Below, one piece after another: positions 1 through 5,895 of a DNA stretch of 8,026 bases; the stretch's first letter is position 1, and each line of letters begins with the position of its first letter. Below the pieces are notes generated by a model. The model ran no database searches, was not told where the DNA came from, and saw only the letters and a list, made by a program, of their open reading frames with translations. The position numbers were made by a program, and so were the translations under genes. This DNA comes from an uncultured Thiotrichaceae bacterium (GTDB taxonomy: Bacteria; Pseudomonadota; Gammaproteobacteria; Thiotrichales; Thiotrichaceae). The DNA is taken from contig CALHAO010000217.1 in assembly GCA_937931765.1 (NCBI GenBank), positions 1 to 8,026 on the forward strand, read 5' to 3'.

Positions 1-1
1 T

Positions 2-1198
2 GACGAGCATGAGATCACGGTTATTAATGAACGTGATTACTTCCAGTTCGTGCCTTCCAATCCTTGGCTGGCAGTCGGATGGCGCAAACGTGCTGATATT
101 ACTTTTCCGATGGAAAAATACCTGAGTAGAAAGAATATTAAGTTTATTGCCAGCCGGTGCGATAAAGTAGATGCAGAAAATTCGAAGCTGGAGTTGGAAA
201 ACGGCGAGACGGTGAGTTACGATTACCTGATGATTTCTACCGGCCCGAAGTTGTTTTTCGAGGAAGTTGAAGGTGCTGGCCCGCACGGTGGTCACACGCA
301 TTCTATTTGCACGGTGGATCATGCTGAAATGATCTGGGGAGAGTACCAAAAGCTGCTGGAGAAAGGCGAGGGCCATATTGTTATTGGTGCGATGCCATTT
401 GCCAGTTGCTTTGGCCCTGCGTATGAGTTTGCGTTCATTGTGGATGCCGATCTGCGTAAACGTAAGATGCGTCACAAGTTTAAGATGACCTATGTTTCTT
501 CTGAGCCTTACATTGGTCATTTAGGGCTTGGTGGTGTGGGTGATTCAAAAGGTATGCTGGAGAGCGAGCTGCGTAACCATCATATCGATTGGGTGATTAA
601 TGCCAAAACTACCAAGGTAGAAGAAGGCAAAATGTTTGTTGATGAATACACTGAAGACGGTGACGTTAAGAAGAGTCATGAGATTAACTTCGATTTGGCG
701 ATGATGCTGCCCGCGTTTAAAGGCGTGGATGCGGTGGCTGAGGTGGAGGGTTTGTGTAATCCGCGTGGCTTTGTATTTGTTGATGAATTGCATCGAAATC
801 CGACTTACAAAAATATATATTCCGCCGGTGTTTGTATCGCCATTCCACCTGTCGAAGTGACGCCTGTCCCCACAGGAGCACCGAAGACCGGTTATATGAT
901 TGAAACCATGGTGACTTCTGCTGTACATAATATAGCAGACGAGTTAGCAGGCAAGGAGCCACACACCACAGGGACATGGAATACGATCTGTCTCGCGGAC
1001 TTTGGTGATACTGGCGCAGCGTTTGTAGCACTACCTCAACTACCGCCACGTAATGTGGCATGGTTCAAAAAAGGTAAGTGGGTACACATGGCTAAAATTG
1101 CCTTTGAGAAGTACTTCATCCGTAAGATGAAAAAAGGTAGCTCGGAACCATTTTATGAAAAATCCATCCTTAAAATGATGGGTATTACCCGGATTTAG
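2..1198 (+). CDS. sqr: Sulfide:quinone oxidoreductase, N-terminus cut by window edge
   Basis: Membrane-associated FAD flavoprotein that oxidises sulfide and passes electrons to quinone. The frame is open from base 2, and the GTG at 50 is an internal valine (QFVPSNPW), so the gene starts upstream and its N-terminal Rossmann glycine motif lies outside the window. Visible are the SNPWLAVGWR segment, GAMPFASCFGPAYEF, and PVPTGAPKTGYMIE near the flavin and quinone sites. Cysteines in HSICTVDHA (codon 308), FASCFGPA (407) and NTICLADFGDTG (989) are spaced 33 and 194 residues apart, close to the three redox cysteines of characterised SQRs as I recall them (Aquifex, about 124/156/347). The C-terminus (KWVHMAKIAFEKYF, then a basic MKKG stretch) fits the amphipathic membrane-binding tail. 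I do not assign an SQR subtype. Flavocytochrome c sulfide dehydrogenase is less likely given the tail and third cysteine. Confidence 0.88.
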   Translation, partial: DEHEITVINERDYFQFVPSNPWLAVGWRKRADITFPMEKYLSRKNIKFIASRCDKVDAENSKLELENGETVSYDYLMISTGPKLFFEEVEGAGPHGGHTHSICTVDHAEMIWGEYQKLLEKGEGHIVIGAMPFASCFGPAYEFAFIVDADLRKRKMRHKFKMTYVSSEPYIGHLGLGGVGDSKGMLESELRNHHIDWVINAKTTKVEEGKMFVDEYTEDGDVKKSHEINFDLAMMLPAFKGVDAVAEVEGLCNPRGFVFVDELHRNPTYKNIYSAGVCIAIPPVEVTPVPTGAPKTGYMIETMVTSAVHNIADELAGKEPHTTGTWNTICLADFGDTGAAFVALPQLPPRNVAWFKKGKWVHMAKIAFEKYFIRKMKKGSSEPFYEKSILKMMGITRI

Positions 1199-1291
1199 CC
1201 GATCCGGAATCTGACGCTGATTGAATAATGTCAGTGCTAGATGCAAAAAAATAGCGCTAAAAGACCAGATTATCAGGAGTCTGGGCTTGCT

Positions 1292-1332
1292 GAAACGGGA
1301 GATGGTGTATGCTGTCTCCCGTTTCTCTTTTT
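1292..1332 (+). terminator. Intrinsic terminator after sqr
   Basis: A perfect 11-bp stem (GAAACGGGAGA at 1292-1302 pairing with TCTCCCGTTTC at 1315-1325) with a 12-nt loop is followed directly by TCTTTTT. This is a textbook rho-independent terminator for plus-strand transcripts. There is no matching T run on the other strand. It ends only 18 bases before the nadC ATG. Confidence 0.85.
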
Positions 1333-1350
1333 AGGCTGTAGCAAAATTTT

Positions 1351-2193
1351 ATGAATCTTCCTGAGTATCTTTCAAAAACTCTTCCACCAATGGTGTTGCT
1401 GGCGCTGGCTGAGGATATTGGCAGCGGTGATGTGACGGCCTCATTGATTGGTGCTGATACCTTTTCTGAAGCACGTATTATTTCCCGTGAAAAAGCCATT
1501 CTGTGCGGTGTCGCCTGGGCGGATGAAACATTTCGTCAAGTAGATGAGCGTATTACTATCGATTGGCAGCACCGCGATGGTGATCAGGTTGAGGCAGATG
1601 CCGTGTTGTGTACCTTGCGTGGCCCTGCGCGGGGTCTGCTGACAGCAGAAAGAGTGGCGCTGAATTTTGTCCAGACACTTTCAGCGACTGCAACAGCAAC
1701 CCATGCTTACGTTGAGCTGATAAAACACACCCAGTGTAAAATCCTTGATACCCGCAAGACATTGCCCGGATTACGCACAGCACAGAAGTACGCCGTTTTG
1801 TGTGGCGGGGGTGCGAATCATCGTATTGGTCTGTATGATCGCGTATTGATCAAGGAAAATCACATTATGGCTGCGGGTTCAATCGCTGCGGCGGTAGAAA
1901 AAGCACGTCAGTTACATCCAGGTATTAAGGTCGAAGTTGAAACAGAAACATTGGATGAGTTTCAGCAGGCCAGCGCAGCACAGGCCGATATTATCATGCT
2001 GGATGAATTTGCATTGGATGTTATGCGTGAAGCGGTGAGGCTGAATAATGGTCGCATTCCGCTGGAGGCTTCAGGTGGTGTGAATAAACAGACGGTGGCG
2101 GGTATCGCGGAAACGGGTGTGGATTATATTTCTATTGGTGAGATTACGAAACACATCAGAGCGGTTGATCTTTCCATGCGGTTTGTTGATTAA
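1351..2193 (+). CDS. nadC: Nicotinate-nucleotide diphosphorylase (quinolinate phosphoribosyltransferase)
   Basis: Cytoplasmic enzyme of de novo NAD synthesis: quinolinate plus PRPP gives nicotinate mononucleotide, CO2 and pyrophosphate. The 280 residues match the family length. The N-terminal domain includes AEDIGSGDVTA (20-30). The barrel carries LLTAERVALNFVQTLS (97-111), LDTRKTLPGLR (132-142), CGGGANHRIGL (151-161), LIKENHI (166-172), VEVETET and IIMLDEF, ending in DLSMRF. By memory of the M. tuberculosis enzyme, R101, K136, R158, K168, E197 and D218 correspond to its substrate-binding residues at a constant offset. The ATG at 1351 has only a weak, distant AGG upstream. M14 is an alternative but would remove N-terminal sequence that fits homologues. 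The gene follows the sqr terminator, so its promoter probably lies upstream of that hairpin or is unusually compact. nadA and nadB are not in the window. Confidence 0.96.
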   Translation: MNLPEYLSKTLPPMVLLALAEDIGSGDVTASLIGADTFSEARIISREKAILCGVAWADETFRQVDERITIDWQHRDGDQVEADAVLCTLRGPARGLLTAERVALNFVQTLSATATATHAYVELIKHTQCKILDTRKTLPGLRTAQKYAVLCGGGANHRIGLYDRVLIKENHIMAAGSIAAAVEKARQLHPGIKVEVETETLDEFQQASAAQADIIMLDEFALDVMREAVRLNNGRIPLEASGGVNKQTVAGIAETGVDYISIGEITKHIRAVDLSMRFVD

Positions 2194-2240
2194 GCGGTAC
2201 GATGGTTTGTGCGTCGTTGAATCGGGTAGGGTTGGCTGAT

Positions 2241-2354
2241 ATGAGTCTGAAAGTATTAGGTGTGATGTTGGTGATTAGTCTATTGGCCGGGTGTGGCTTT
2301 AAAGGGCCACTGGAATTGCCGGATAACAAAGAAAAGCGGGAGCAGCTTGAATAA
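2241..2354 (+). CDS. lptM: LptM-type small lipoprotein (formerly YifL)
   Basis: A 37-residue protein beginning MSLKVLGV. The start region is hydrophobic, followed by the lipobox LLAGC (Cys18) and then GFKGPLELP, matching the conserved CGxKGPLxxP signature of LptM. Signal peptidase II cleavage and lipidation at Cys18 would leave a peptide of about 20 residues, shorter than in E. coli. In E. coli LptM binds the LptDE translocon and helps LptD form its native disulfides; that role is inferred here from family membership. AGGG at 2228-2231 is a plausible ribosome-binding site 9 nt before ATG. The stop overlaps the lysA start (TAATG), which suggests translational coupling. Genes of this family commonly sit directly upstream of lysA or dapF. 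It lies 47 bp after nadC, so co-transcription is possible. Confidence 0.9.
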   Translation: MSLKVLGVMLVISLLAGCGFKGPLELPDNKEKREQLE

Positions 2355-3604
2355 TGGATCATTTTAATTATCGTGACGGCGAATTGTATGCCGAAGATGT
2401 GAAAGTCGCAGATATTGCACGTGAACATGATACGCCGTGTTATGTGTATTCGCGTGCCACGCTGGAGCGGCATTGGCATGCATTCAATGATGCTATCGGC
2501 GACCAGGCGCACCTGGTTTGTTACGCAATGAAAGCGAACTCTAATATCGCCTTGCTGAATCTGTTTGCACGTTTGGGTTCCGGCTTTGATATTGTGTCCA
2601 GAGGTGAGCTGGAGCGTGTCTTGCGGGCGGGTGGTGACCCGAAGAAGGTAGTGTTTTCCGGTGTTGGTAAAAAGGCGGATGAGATTCGTTATGCGCTGGA
2701 AATCGGGATTCGTTGTTTTAACGTTGAGTCCGAGGCTGAGTTGGATCGTCTGCAGGACATTGCCGCTGAAATGGGTAAGATTGCGCCGATGTCATTGCGG
2801 GTTAATCCGGATGTGGATGCGCAGACCCACCCTTATATTTCTACCGGCCTGAAAGAAAATAAATTTGGTGTGGAAGTCGATGTTGCTGAAGCAGCCTTTT
2901 TGCGTGCGTCTAAAATGCCGAATATCGCTGTGCAGGGCATCGATTGCCACATTGGTTCGCAATTGCTGACGCTAACGCCTTTTATCGATGCCTTGGATCG
3001 CTTGCTGAATCTGGCCGAAAAGTTAGAAGCACAAGGTGTGCCTATCCATCATTTGGATATTGGTGGTGGTTTGGGTGTTAATTATAAAGATGACAATCCA
3101 CCGCAGCCTGCTGAATATATGCAGAAATTATTCGTCGATGAGCGTCTGCGTAAATATGAAATTCTGGTGGAGCCAGGGCGTGCGATTGCTGCTAATGCCG
3201 GTATTCTGGTGACGGGTGTTGAATATCTGAAGCATGCGGATCACAAAAACTTTGCGGTAGTTGATGCGGCGATGAATGATTTGCTGCGCCCGTCACTGTA
3301 TTCAGCATGGCAGGCCATTATTCCGGTGCAGCCACGTAAAGGTGAGGGCAAGTTTTACGATGTTGTTGGGCCAATCTGTGAAACCGGTGATTTTTTGGGT
3401 AAAGAGCGGGAGTTGAATATTGTCGCGGGCGATTTGCTGGCCGTACGTTCTTCCGGTGCTTATGGTTTTACTATGTCGTCTAACTATAATTCACGCCCAC
3501 GTGTGCCGGAAATTATGATAGATGGTGATCAGATGCATGTCGTTCGTGCACGGGAAACGATTGATGATCTGATGCGTGGTGAGCAGCTACTGCCGCTGGG
3601 GTAA
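2354..3604 (+). CDS. lysA: Diaminopimelate decarboxylase
   Basis: PLP-dependent fold-type III decarboxylase converting meso-diaminopimelate to L-lysine and CO2, the last lysine step, in the cytoplasm. At 416 residues it has normal length. CYAMKANSN (56-64) contains the PLP lysine K60. HIGSQ (199-203) and the glycine-rich phosphate loop DIGGGLGVNY (235-244) follow. EPGR (273-276) and the second-subunit catalytic motif CETGDFLG with Cys342 and Glu343 are intact. SSGAYGFTMSSNYN near the C-terminus is typical of LysA and distinguishes it from arginine or ornithine decarboxylases of the same fold. The ATG shares its A with the lptM stop, and a purine-rich GGGAG about 11 nt upstream lies inside lptM. 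Its usual neighbour dapF does not follow; a convergent regulator starts its 3' end 11 bp downstream. Confidence 0.97.
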   Translation: MDHFNYRDGELYAEDVKVADIAREHDTPCYVYSRATLERHWHAFNDAIGDQAHLVCYAMKANSNIALLNLFARLGSGFDIVSRGELERVLRAGGDPKKVVFSGVGKKADEIRYALEIGIRCFNVESEAELDRLQDIAAEMGKIAPMSLRVNPDVDAQTHPYISTGLKENKFGVEVDVAEAAFLRASKMPNIAVQGIDCHIGSQLLTLTPFIDALDRLLNLAEKLEAQGVPIHHLDIGGGLGVNYKDDNPPQPAEYMQKLFVDERLRKYEILVEPGRAIAANAGILVTGVEYLKHADHKNFAVVDAAMNDLLRPSLYSAWQAIIPVQPRKGEGKFYDVVGPICETGDFLGKERELNIVAGDLLAVRSSGAYGFTMSSNYNSRPRVPEIMIDGDQMHVVRARETIDDLMRGEQLLPLG

Positions 3605-3625
3605 TTACCTGCTGCTTACCAGCGG
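3593..3625. other. Dyad symmetry at the lysA / regulator convergent junction
   Basis: CCGCTGG (3593-3599) pairs with CCAGCGG (3619-3625). In the loop lies the perfect 10-bp palindrome GGTAATTACC (3600-3609), which spans the lysA stop codon. A competing pair, GCAGC at 3583-3587 and GCTGC at 3611-3615, overlaps. Such a structure between convergent ends could act as a bidirectional end-of-transcript hairpin, but neither side has a T tract, so terminator activity is only a guess. Confidence 0.3.
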
Positions 3626-4260
3626 GCGGGAAGTTTCTTCTCCAGTAAAATGCGTTTTTTGCTGTCAATGCTGATATAGCCACCCTGGCGTAGATCTTTC
3701 ATAATCCGGCTTACCATTTCTCTGGATGAGCCGGCCATTTCCGCAATGTCCTGATGTGTCATGCGTGGAATAATCTGTTGCTCGTCTTCTACGACCGCTT
3801 CCTGCAGCAATATACGGGCAACTCGTCCGTAAACATCCAGTGTTGAGAGGGAACAGACCGTTTCATCTAATGCACGCAACCGACTGGCCATAATACGTAA
3901 CATCGGGAGTAGGTTTTCCGGGTAAGCATCAATAAAACGCAGGAAGGCCTCCTGTGTGATCAGCAGTGTTTTTGTTTCTTCGACAGCCATTACACTGGCT
4001 GAGCGTGGGCCGTCATCCAGCAGGCTGAGTTCGCCAACAAAATCACCGGTGCCAAGAAAAGCGAGCAGTGTCTGACGGCCTTCTGCACCATTGGCAAAAA
4101 CTTTTAGGCGTCCTGATACAACAATAAATAACGAGTTGCTTAGTTCGCCTTGCGTCAAAAGAATGCTATTGCGTGGGTAGGTGAACTTATGGGTCAGGCT
4201 AATAAGAAAGTCAACTTGTTCATCAGGCAGGTCGTGGAACAGGGGGATTTCGCGTAACAT
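3616..4260 (-). CDS. Crp/Fnr family transcriptional regulator, CRP-like
   Basis: A 214-residue regulator with an N-terminal cyclic-nucleotide-binding beta-roll (about 5-115), a dimerisation helix (about 118-150) and a C-terminal winged helix-turn-helix. The phosphate-binding cassette FVGELSLLDDGPRSASV keeps Gly76-Glu77 and Arg86-Ser87, the residues that hold cAMP in E. coli CRP. The helix-turn-helix MTHQDIAEMAGSSREMVSRIMKDL (167-190) keeps R180, E181 and R185 of the CRP recognition helix, so a TGTGA/TCACA-like target is reasonable. No N-terminal cysteine cluster is present, so it is not an Fe-S FNR. GAGGAAA on the minus strand about 9 nt before the ATG is a good ribosome-binding site. Cyclic AMP is the likely ligand by residues alone; another nucleotide or no ligand is possible. 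Targets are unknown, and no clear CRP box is visible in the adjacent intergenic region. Confidence 0.9.
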   Translation of the reverse strand: MLREIPLFHDLPDEQVDFLISLTHKFTYPRNSILLTQGELSNSLFIVVSGRLKVFANGAEGRQTLLAFLGTGDFVGELSLLDDGPRSASVMAVEETKTLLITQEAFLRFIDAYPENLLPMLRIMASRLRALDETVCSLSTLDVYGRVARILLQEAVVEDEQQIIPRMTHQDIAEMAGSSREMVSRIMKDLRQGGYISIDSKKRILLEKKLPARW

Positions 4261-4317
4261 GACAGGGTTTCCTCACTCAAATTTTCCTTGTTAGGTTAAT
4301 TATTATGGCAGATTTCA

Positions 4318-4337
4318 ACTGATATTTCTGTGTCAGT
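4318..4337. promoter_or_regulatory. Possible operator dyad upstream of the CRP-like gene
   Basis: ACTGA (4318-4322) and TCAGT (4333-4337) form an inverted repeat with a 10-bp spacer, 58 bp upstream of the minus-strand regulator start. The 20-bp span resembles the geometry of a dimeric regulator site but lacks the CRP TGTGA half-site. Short arms like these can arise by chance, so it is offered only as a candidate. Confidence 0.2.
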
Positions 4338-4445
4338 CCGTTTAAAATTAGGCCCAATCCAGTAGATATGAACCTTTTGTGGTCTTTTTTTGCCTGTTCT
4401 TCTAATGTCATTCGTGAAGTTTTGGTGAGTGTCCTATGCTTAGGG

Positions 4446-4457
4446 TGGATTAATCCA
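4446..4457. promoter_or_regulatory. Perfect 12-bp palindrome upstream of FecR-like gene
   Basis: TGGATTAATCCA is a perfect palindrome, 7 bp before the ribosome-binding site of the FecR-like gene. A second short dyad, CCTA-N4-TAGG (4433-4444), lies directly beside it. A perfect dyad in the 5' leader, in a divergent intergenic region shared with a regulator gene, is a plausible operator. It does not resemble the CRP consensus, so the adjacent regulator need not be its ligand. Confidence 0.4.
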
Positions 4458-4464
4458 TTAACAA

Positions 4465-4470
4465 AAGGAG
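4465..4470 (+). promoter_or_regulatory. Ribosome-binding site fixing the FecR-like start
   Basis: AAGGAG lies 7 nt before the ATG at 4478, ideal spacing. It is only 1 nt before the in-frame TTG at 4472, so the longer frame starting at TTG is rejected in favour of ATG 4478. Confidence 0.8.
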
Positions 4471-4477
4471 TTTGATT

Positions 4478-4798
4478 ATGGAACAAGAGCAAATTGTCAG
4501 TATGGATAAGATTGGGGCTGTGTTGTCTAAGCGGGGCAAAGTGACAGCTACAGGGGCCGGAGAGCCGAGGCGAATCCTTAAGCGGGGTGATCCGATTTTT
4601 GAGGGTGATATCGTCAGTACTGTCAGAGGGGCTAATCTTCAGTTAAAAATGCAAGATAATAATATTGTCATGTTGCGGGGCGGTAGCTCCTTTAGGGTTG
4701 ATCAGTATAAGCCTGATGCAGAAGCTACCAAGGTACAGCGTTTCGATTATGCCGGTGGTGTGCTCCGGCCAAGTCGTCGCAGGCAATTATCTTCCTGA
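4478..4798 (+). CDS. FecR-like domain protein, probably truncated by frameshift
   Basis: A 106-residue product beginning MEQEQIVSMDK. Residues about 12-92 follow the FecR-domain pattern: GKVTATG, RRILKRGDPIFEGDIVSTVRGA, then LQLKMQDNNIVMLRGGSSFRVDQYKPD and FDYAGGVLR. In intact FecR domains this is followed by a segment ending in a TPxATxGIRGT-like motif. Here the frame ends in basic PSRRRQLSS, unlike the family, and the expected motif is missing. There is no signal peptide. FecR-like modules without one occur at the N-terminus of large type-I-secreted adhesins and some cytoplasmic or membrane anti-sigma-like proteins, so this may be the stub of a larger gene. No FecI-type sigma factor or TonB receptor is nearby, so iron signalling should not be assumed. 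A genuine short protein or a sequencing indel cannot be excluded. Confidence 0.65.
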   Translation: MEQEQIVSMDKIGAVLSKRGKVTATGAGEPRRILKRGDPIFEGDIVSTVRGANLQLKMQDNNIVMLRGGSSFRVDQYKPDAEATKVQRFDYAGGVLRPSRRRQLSS

Positions 4799-4901
4799 CA
4801 ACTGTTTAATCCCATCAATGCCGCCCTGGGTATTGTGCACTGCACAAGAAAGTGGTAAAAAGGTTGTATCTGATCAAGGTGAAAGCGATTTTCAGGCATA
4901 G
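4799..4901 (+). pseudogene. Possible frameshifted 3' remnant of the FecR-like gene
   Basis: After the stop at 4796-4798, the same frame reads NPINAALGIVHCT (from 4808), which loosely resembles the missing TPxATxGIRGT motif. The frame at 0 mod 3, open from well inside the upstream gene, gives AGNYL and then TAQESGKKVVSDQGESDFQA before TAG at 4899-4901. That is the sort of tail FecR domains have. The fragments lie in different frames, so at least two indels would be needed to join them. Motif resemblance is weak, and this stretch could simply be non-coding. Confidence 0.3.
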
Positions 4902-4935
4902 TTCCTGAAGTCGTTTTACTTTAAAATTTTACACT

Positions 4936-5466
4936 ATGGCGAATAATATGGCACTGACAGCGGTATACCCCGGTACTTTCGATCCGTTAACTAATGGTCA
5001 CCTGGACTTGATCGTGAGAGCGAGGCGGTTGTGGGGGCATATTGTAGTCGGAGTGGCCGCCAATCCGAAAAAGAAACCTTTATTCTCTTTGGAAGAACGT
5101 GTTGATTTAATTCAGCGGACATTGCTGGAGAATGGTTTTGACGAAACGGTTGAAGTCATTGGCTTCAGTGGTTTATTGGTTGATTTCGCGCGCGAGCATG
5201 ATGCCACTATCCTGATAAGGGGTATGCGAGCGGTGTCTGATTTCGAGTTTGAGTTTCAGTTAGCAAGCATGAACCGTACGCTGGCACCTGACGTTGAGTC
5301 TGTATTTTTGATGCCGGGTGAGAGTTTTTCTTTTGTTTCATCCACTTTGGTGAAAGAGGTGGCGAAACTGGATGGTGATGTTTCGAGATTTGTCTCAGCG
5401 CGGGTACTGAAGGCTTTGCAGGAGAAAATTGCGGAAATGCCGACCCATGAGCTGGTACAGCGTTAA
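4936..5466 (+). CDS. coaD: Phosphopantetheine adenylyltransferase
   Basis: Cytoplasmic nucleotidyltransferase of coenzyme A synthesis: 4'-phosphopantetheine plus ATP gives dephospho-CoA and pyrophosphate. Nucleotide-binding motif YPGTFDPLTNGHLD (11-24) contains the TNGH form of the (T/H)xGH signature with His22. NPKKKPLFSLEERV, then LIRGMRAVSDFEFEFQLASMNR (93-114) and the ATP-loop FVSSTLVKEVA (133-143) complete the family pattern. At 176 residues it is slightly longer than the usual 160 or so, owing to a few extra residues at each end. Neither ATG 4936 nor the in-frame ATG 4948 (MALTAVYPG, closer to homologue starts) has a Shine-Dalgarno sequence. The upstream TTTAAAATTTTACACT is AT-rich, and a -10-like TAAAAT at 4922-4927 could give a very short leader. 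The ferredoxin gene follows 100 bp downstream, a pairing known in pseudomonads. Confidence 0.96.
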   Translation: MANNMALTAVYPGTFDPLTNGHLDLIVRARRLWGHIVVGVAANPKKKPLFSLEERVDLIQRTLLENGFDETVEVIGFSGLLVDFAREHDATILIRGMRAVSDFEFEFQLASMNRTLAPDVESVFLMPGESFSFVSSTLVKEVAKLDGDVSRFVSARVLKALQEKIAEMPTHELVQR

Positions 5467-5505
5467 TTTTTGCGCTGTTAATCACCGTTAACTAATCCAC
5501 TCTAT

Positions 5506-5533
5506 TTGCTTAGTTGCATAGGCTTGATAGAAT
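5506..5533 (+). promoter_or_regulatory. Candidate sigma-70 promoter of the ferredoxin gene
   Basis: TTGCTT (5506-5511) and TAGAAT (5528-5533) are separated by 16 bp. TGA directly before the -10 box gives an extended -10 element, which offsets the weak -35. Transcription would begin near 5540, giving a leader of about 27 nt that contains the AGGAG ribosome-binding site. This suggests the ferredoxin can be expressed independently of coaD. Confidence 0.45.
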
Positions 5534-5566
5534 TGCGCCACTTAATTTATCTAGGAGTCTGATGCG

Positions 5567-5821
5567 ATGGCATTGTTGATAACTGACGAGTGCATCAATT
5601 GTGATGTATGTGAGCCGGAATGCCCGAATAATGCAATTGCGCCGGGTGATGAGATTTACGAAATTGACCCGATGCGTTGCACAGAGTGTGTCGGGCATTT
5701 TGATGAGCCGCAGTGTGTAGCTGTGTGTCCGGTTGACTGTATTCCGGGTGATCCGGATCATGTGGAAAACCCGGAGCAGTTGCAGTTGAAATATGAAAAG
5801 CTGATGGCTGAATCCGAGTAA
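5567..5821 (+). CDS. 2[4Fe-4S] ferredoxin, Allochromatium/YfhL type
   Basis: Small cytoplasmic electron carrier of 84 residues. The first motif is C9-x2-C12-x2-C15-x3-C19-P. The second is C38-x2-C41-x8-C50-x3-C54-P, with the eight-residue insertion that marks the low-potential Alvin-type subgroup. By the family rule C9, C12, C15 and C54 bind one cluster and C38, C41, C50 and C19 the other. C58 is a ninth, probably non-ligating cysteine, also known from the Allochromatium protein. The acidic C-terminal extension (about 64-84) fits the predicted helix of this group. AGGAG at 5553-5557 lies 9 nt before the ATG. Its redox partner cannot be read from the neighbours. The link with coaD is positional rather than a demonstrated functional one. 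Names in use include fdxA, fdx1 and yfhL. Confidence 0.95.
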   Translation: MALLITDECINCDVCEPECPNNAIAPGDEIYEIDPMRCTECVGHFDEPQCVAVCPVDCIPGDPDHVENPEQLQLKYEKLMAESE

Positions 5822-5850
5822 TTAGCTCATACTAAGTCGTAAATATTTAA

Positions 5851-5876
5851 CAATGCCCGCATTTATGTGGGCATTG
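5851..5876 (+). terminator. Strong hairpin after ferredoxin gene, possible terminator
   Basis: CAATGCCCGCA (5851-5861) pairs with TGTGGGCATTG (5866-5876), an 11-bp stem with one G-U pair and a TTTA loop. It is stable but followed by TCGTGTCTGG, not a T run, so it is an atypical terminator at best. It may instead protect the ferredoxin mRNA 3' end or act in processing before trmO, whose start is 20 nt downstream. Confidence 0.4.
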
Positions 5877-5895
5877 TCGTGTCTGGGGTAATTAT

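Noticed and set aside
545..1061. Minus-strand frames inside sqr
   Set aside because: They are antisense to a well-supported conserved gene and encode no recognisable motifs.
50..1198. GTG at 50 as the start of a 382-residue protein
   Set aside because: The same frame is open and SQR-like up to the left edge (DEHEITVINERDYFQF), so the GTG is an internal codon of a truncated gene.
1252..1259. TAGCGCTA palindrome in the sqr-nadC gap
   Set aside because: At only 8 bp, without supporting promoter elements or repeats, it is expected by chance.
4472..4477. TTG start two codons before the chosen FecR-like ATG
   Set aside because: The AAGGAG site would be only 1 nt away; ATG 4478 has the proper 7-nt spacing.
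4277..4492. Minus-strand 71-residue frame in the divergent intergenic region
   Set aside because: No family features are visible. It covers the FecR-like ribosome-binding site and palindrome and would run directly into the CRP-like gene's leader, so chance is more likely.
5477..5492. GTTAA-N6-TTAAC dyad after coaD
   Set aside because: The arms are short and AT-rich, with no T tract, so it is too weak to call a terminator or operator.
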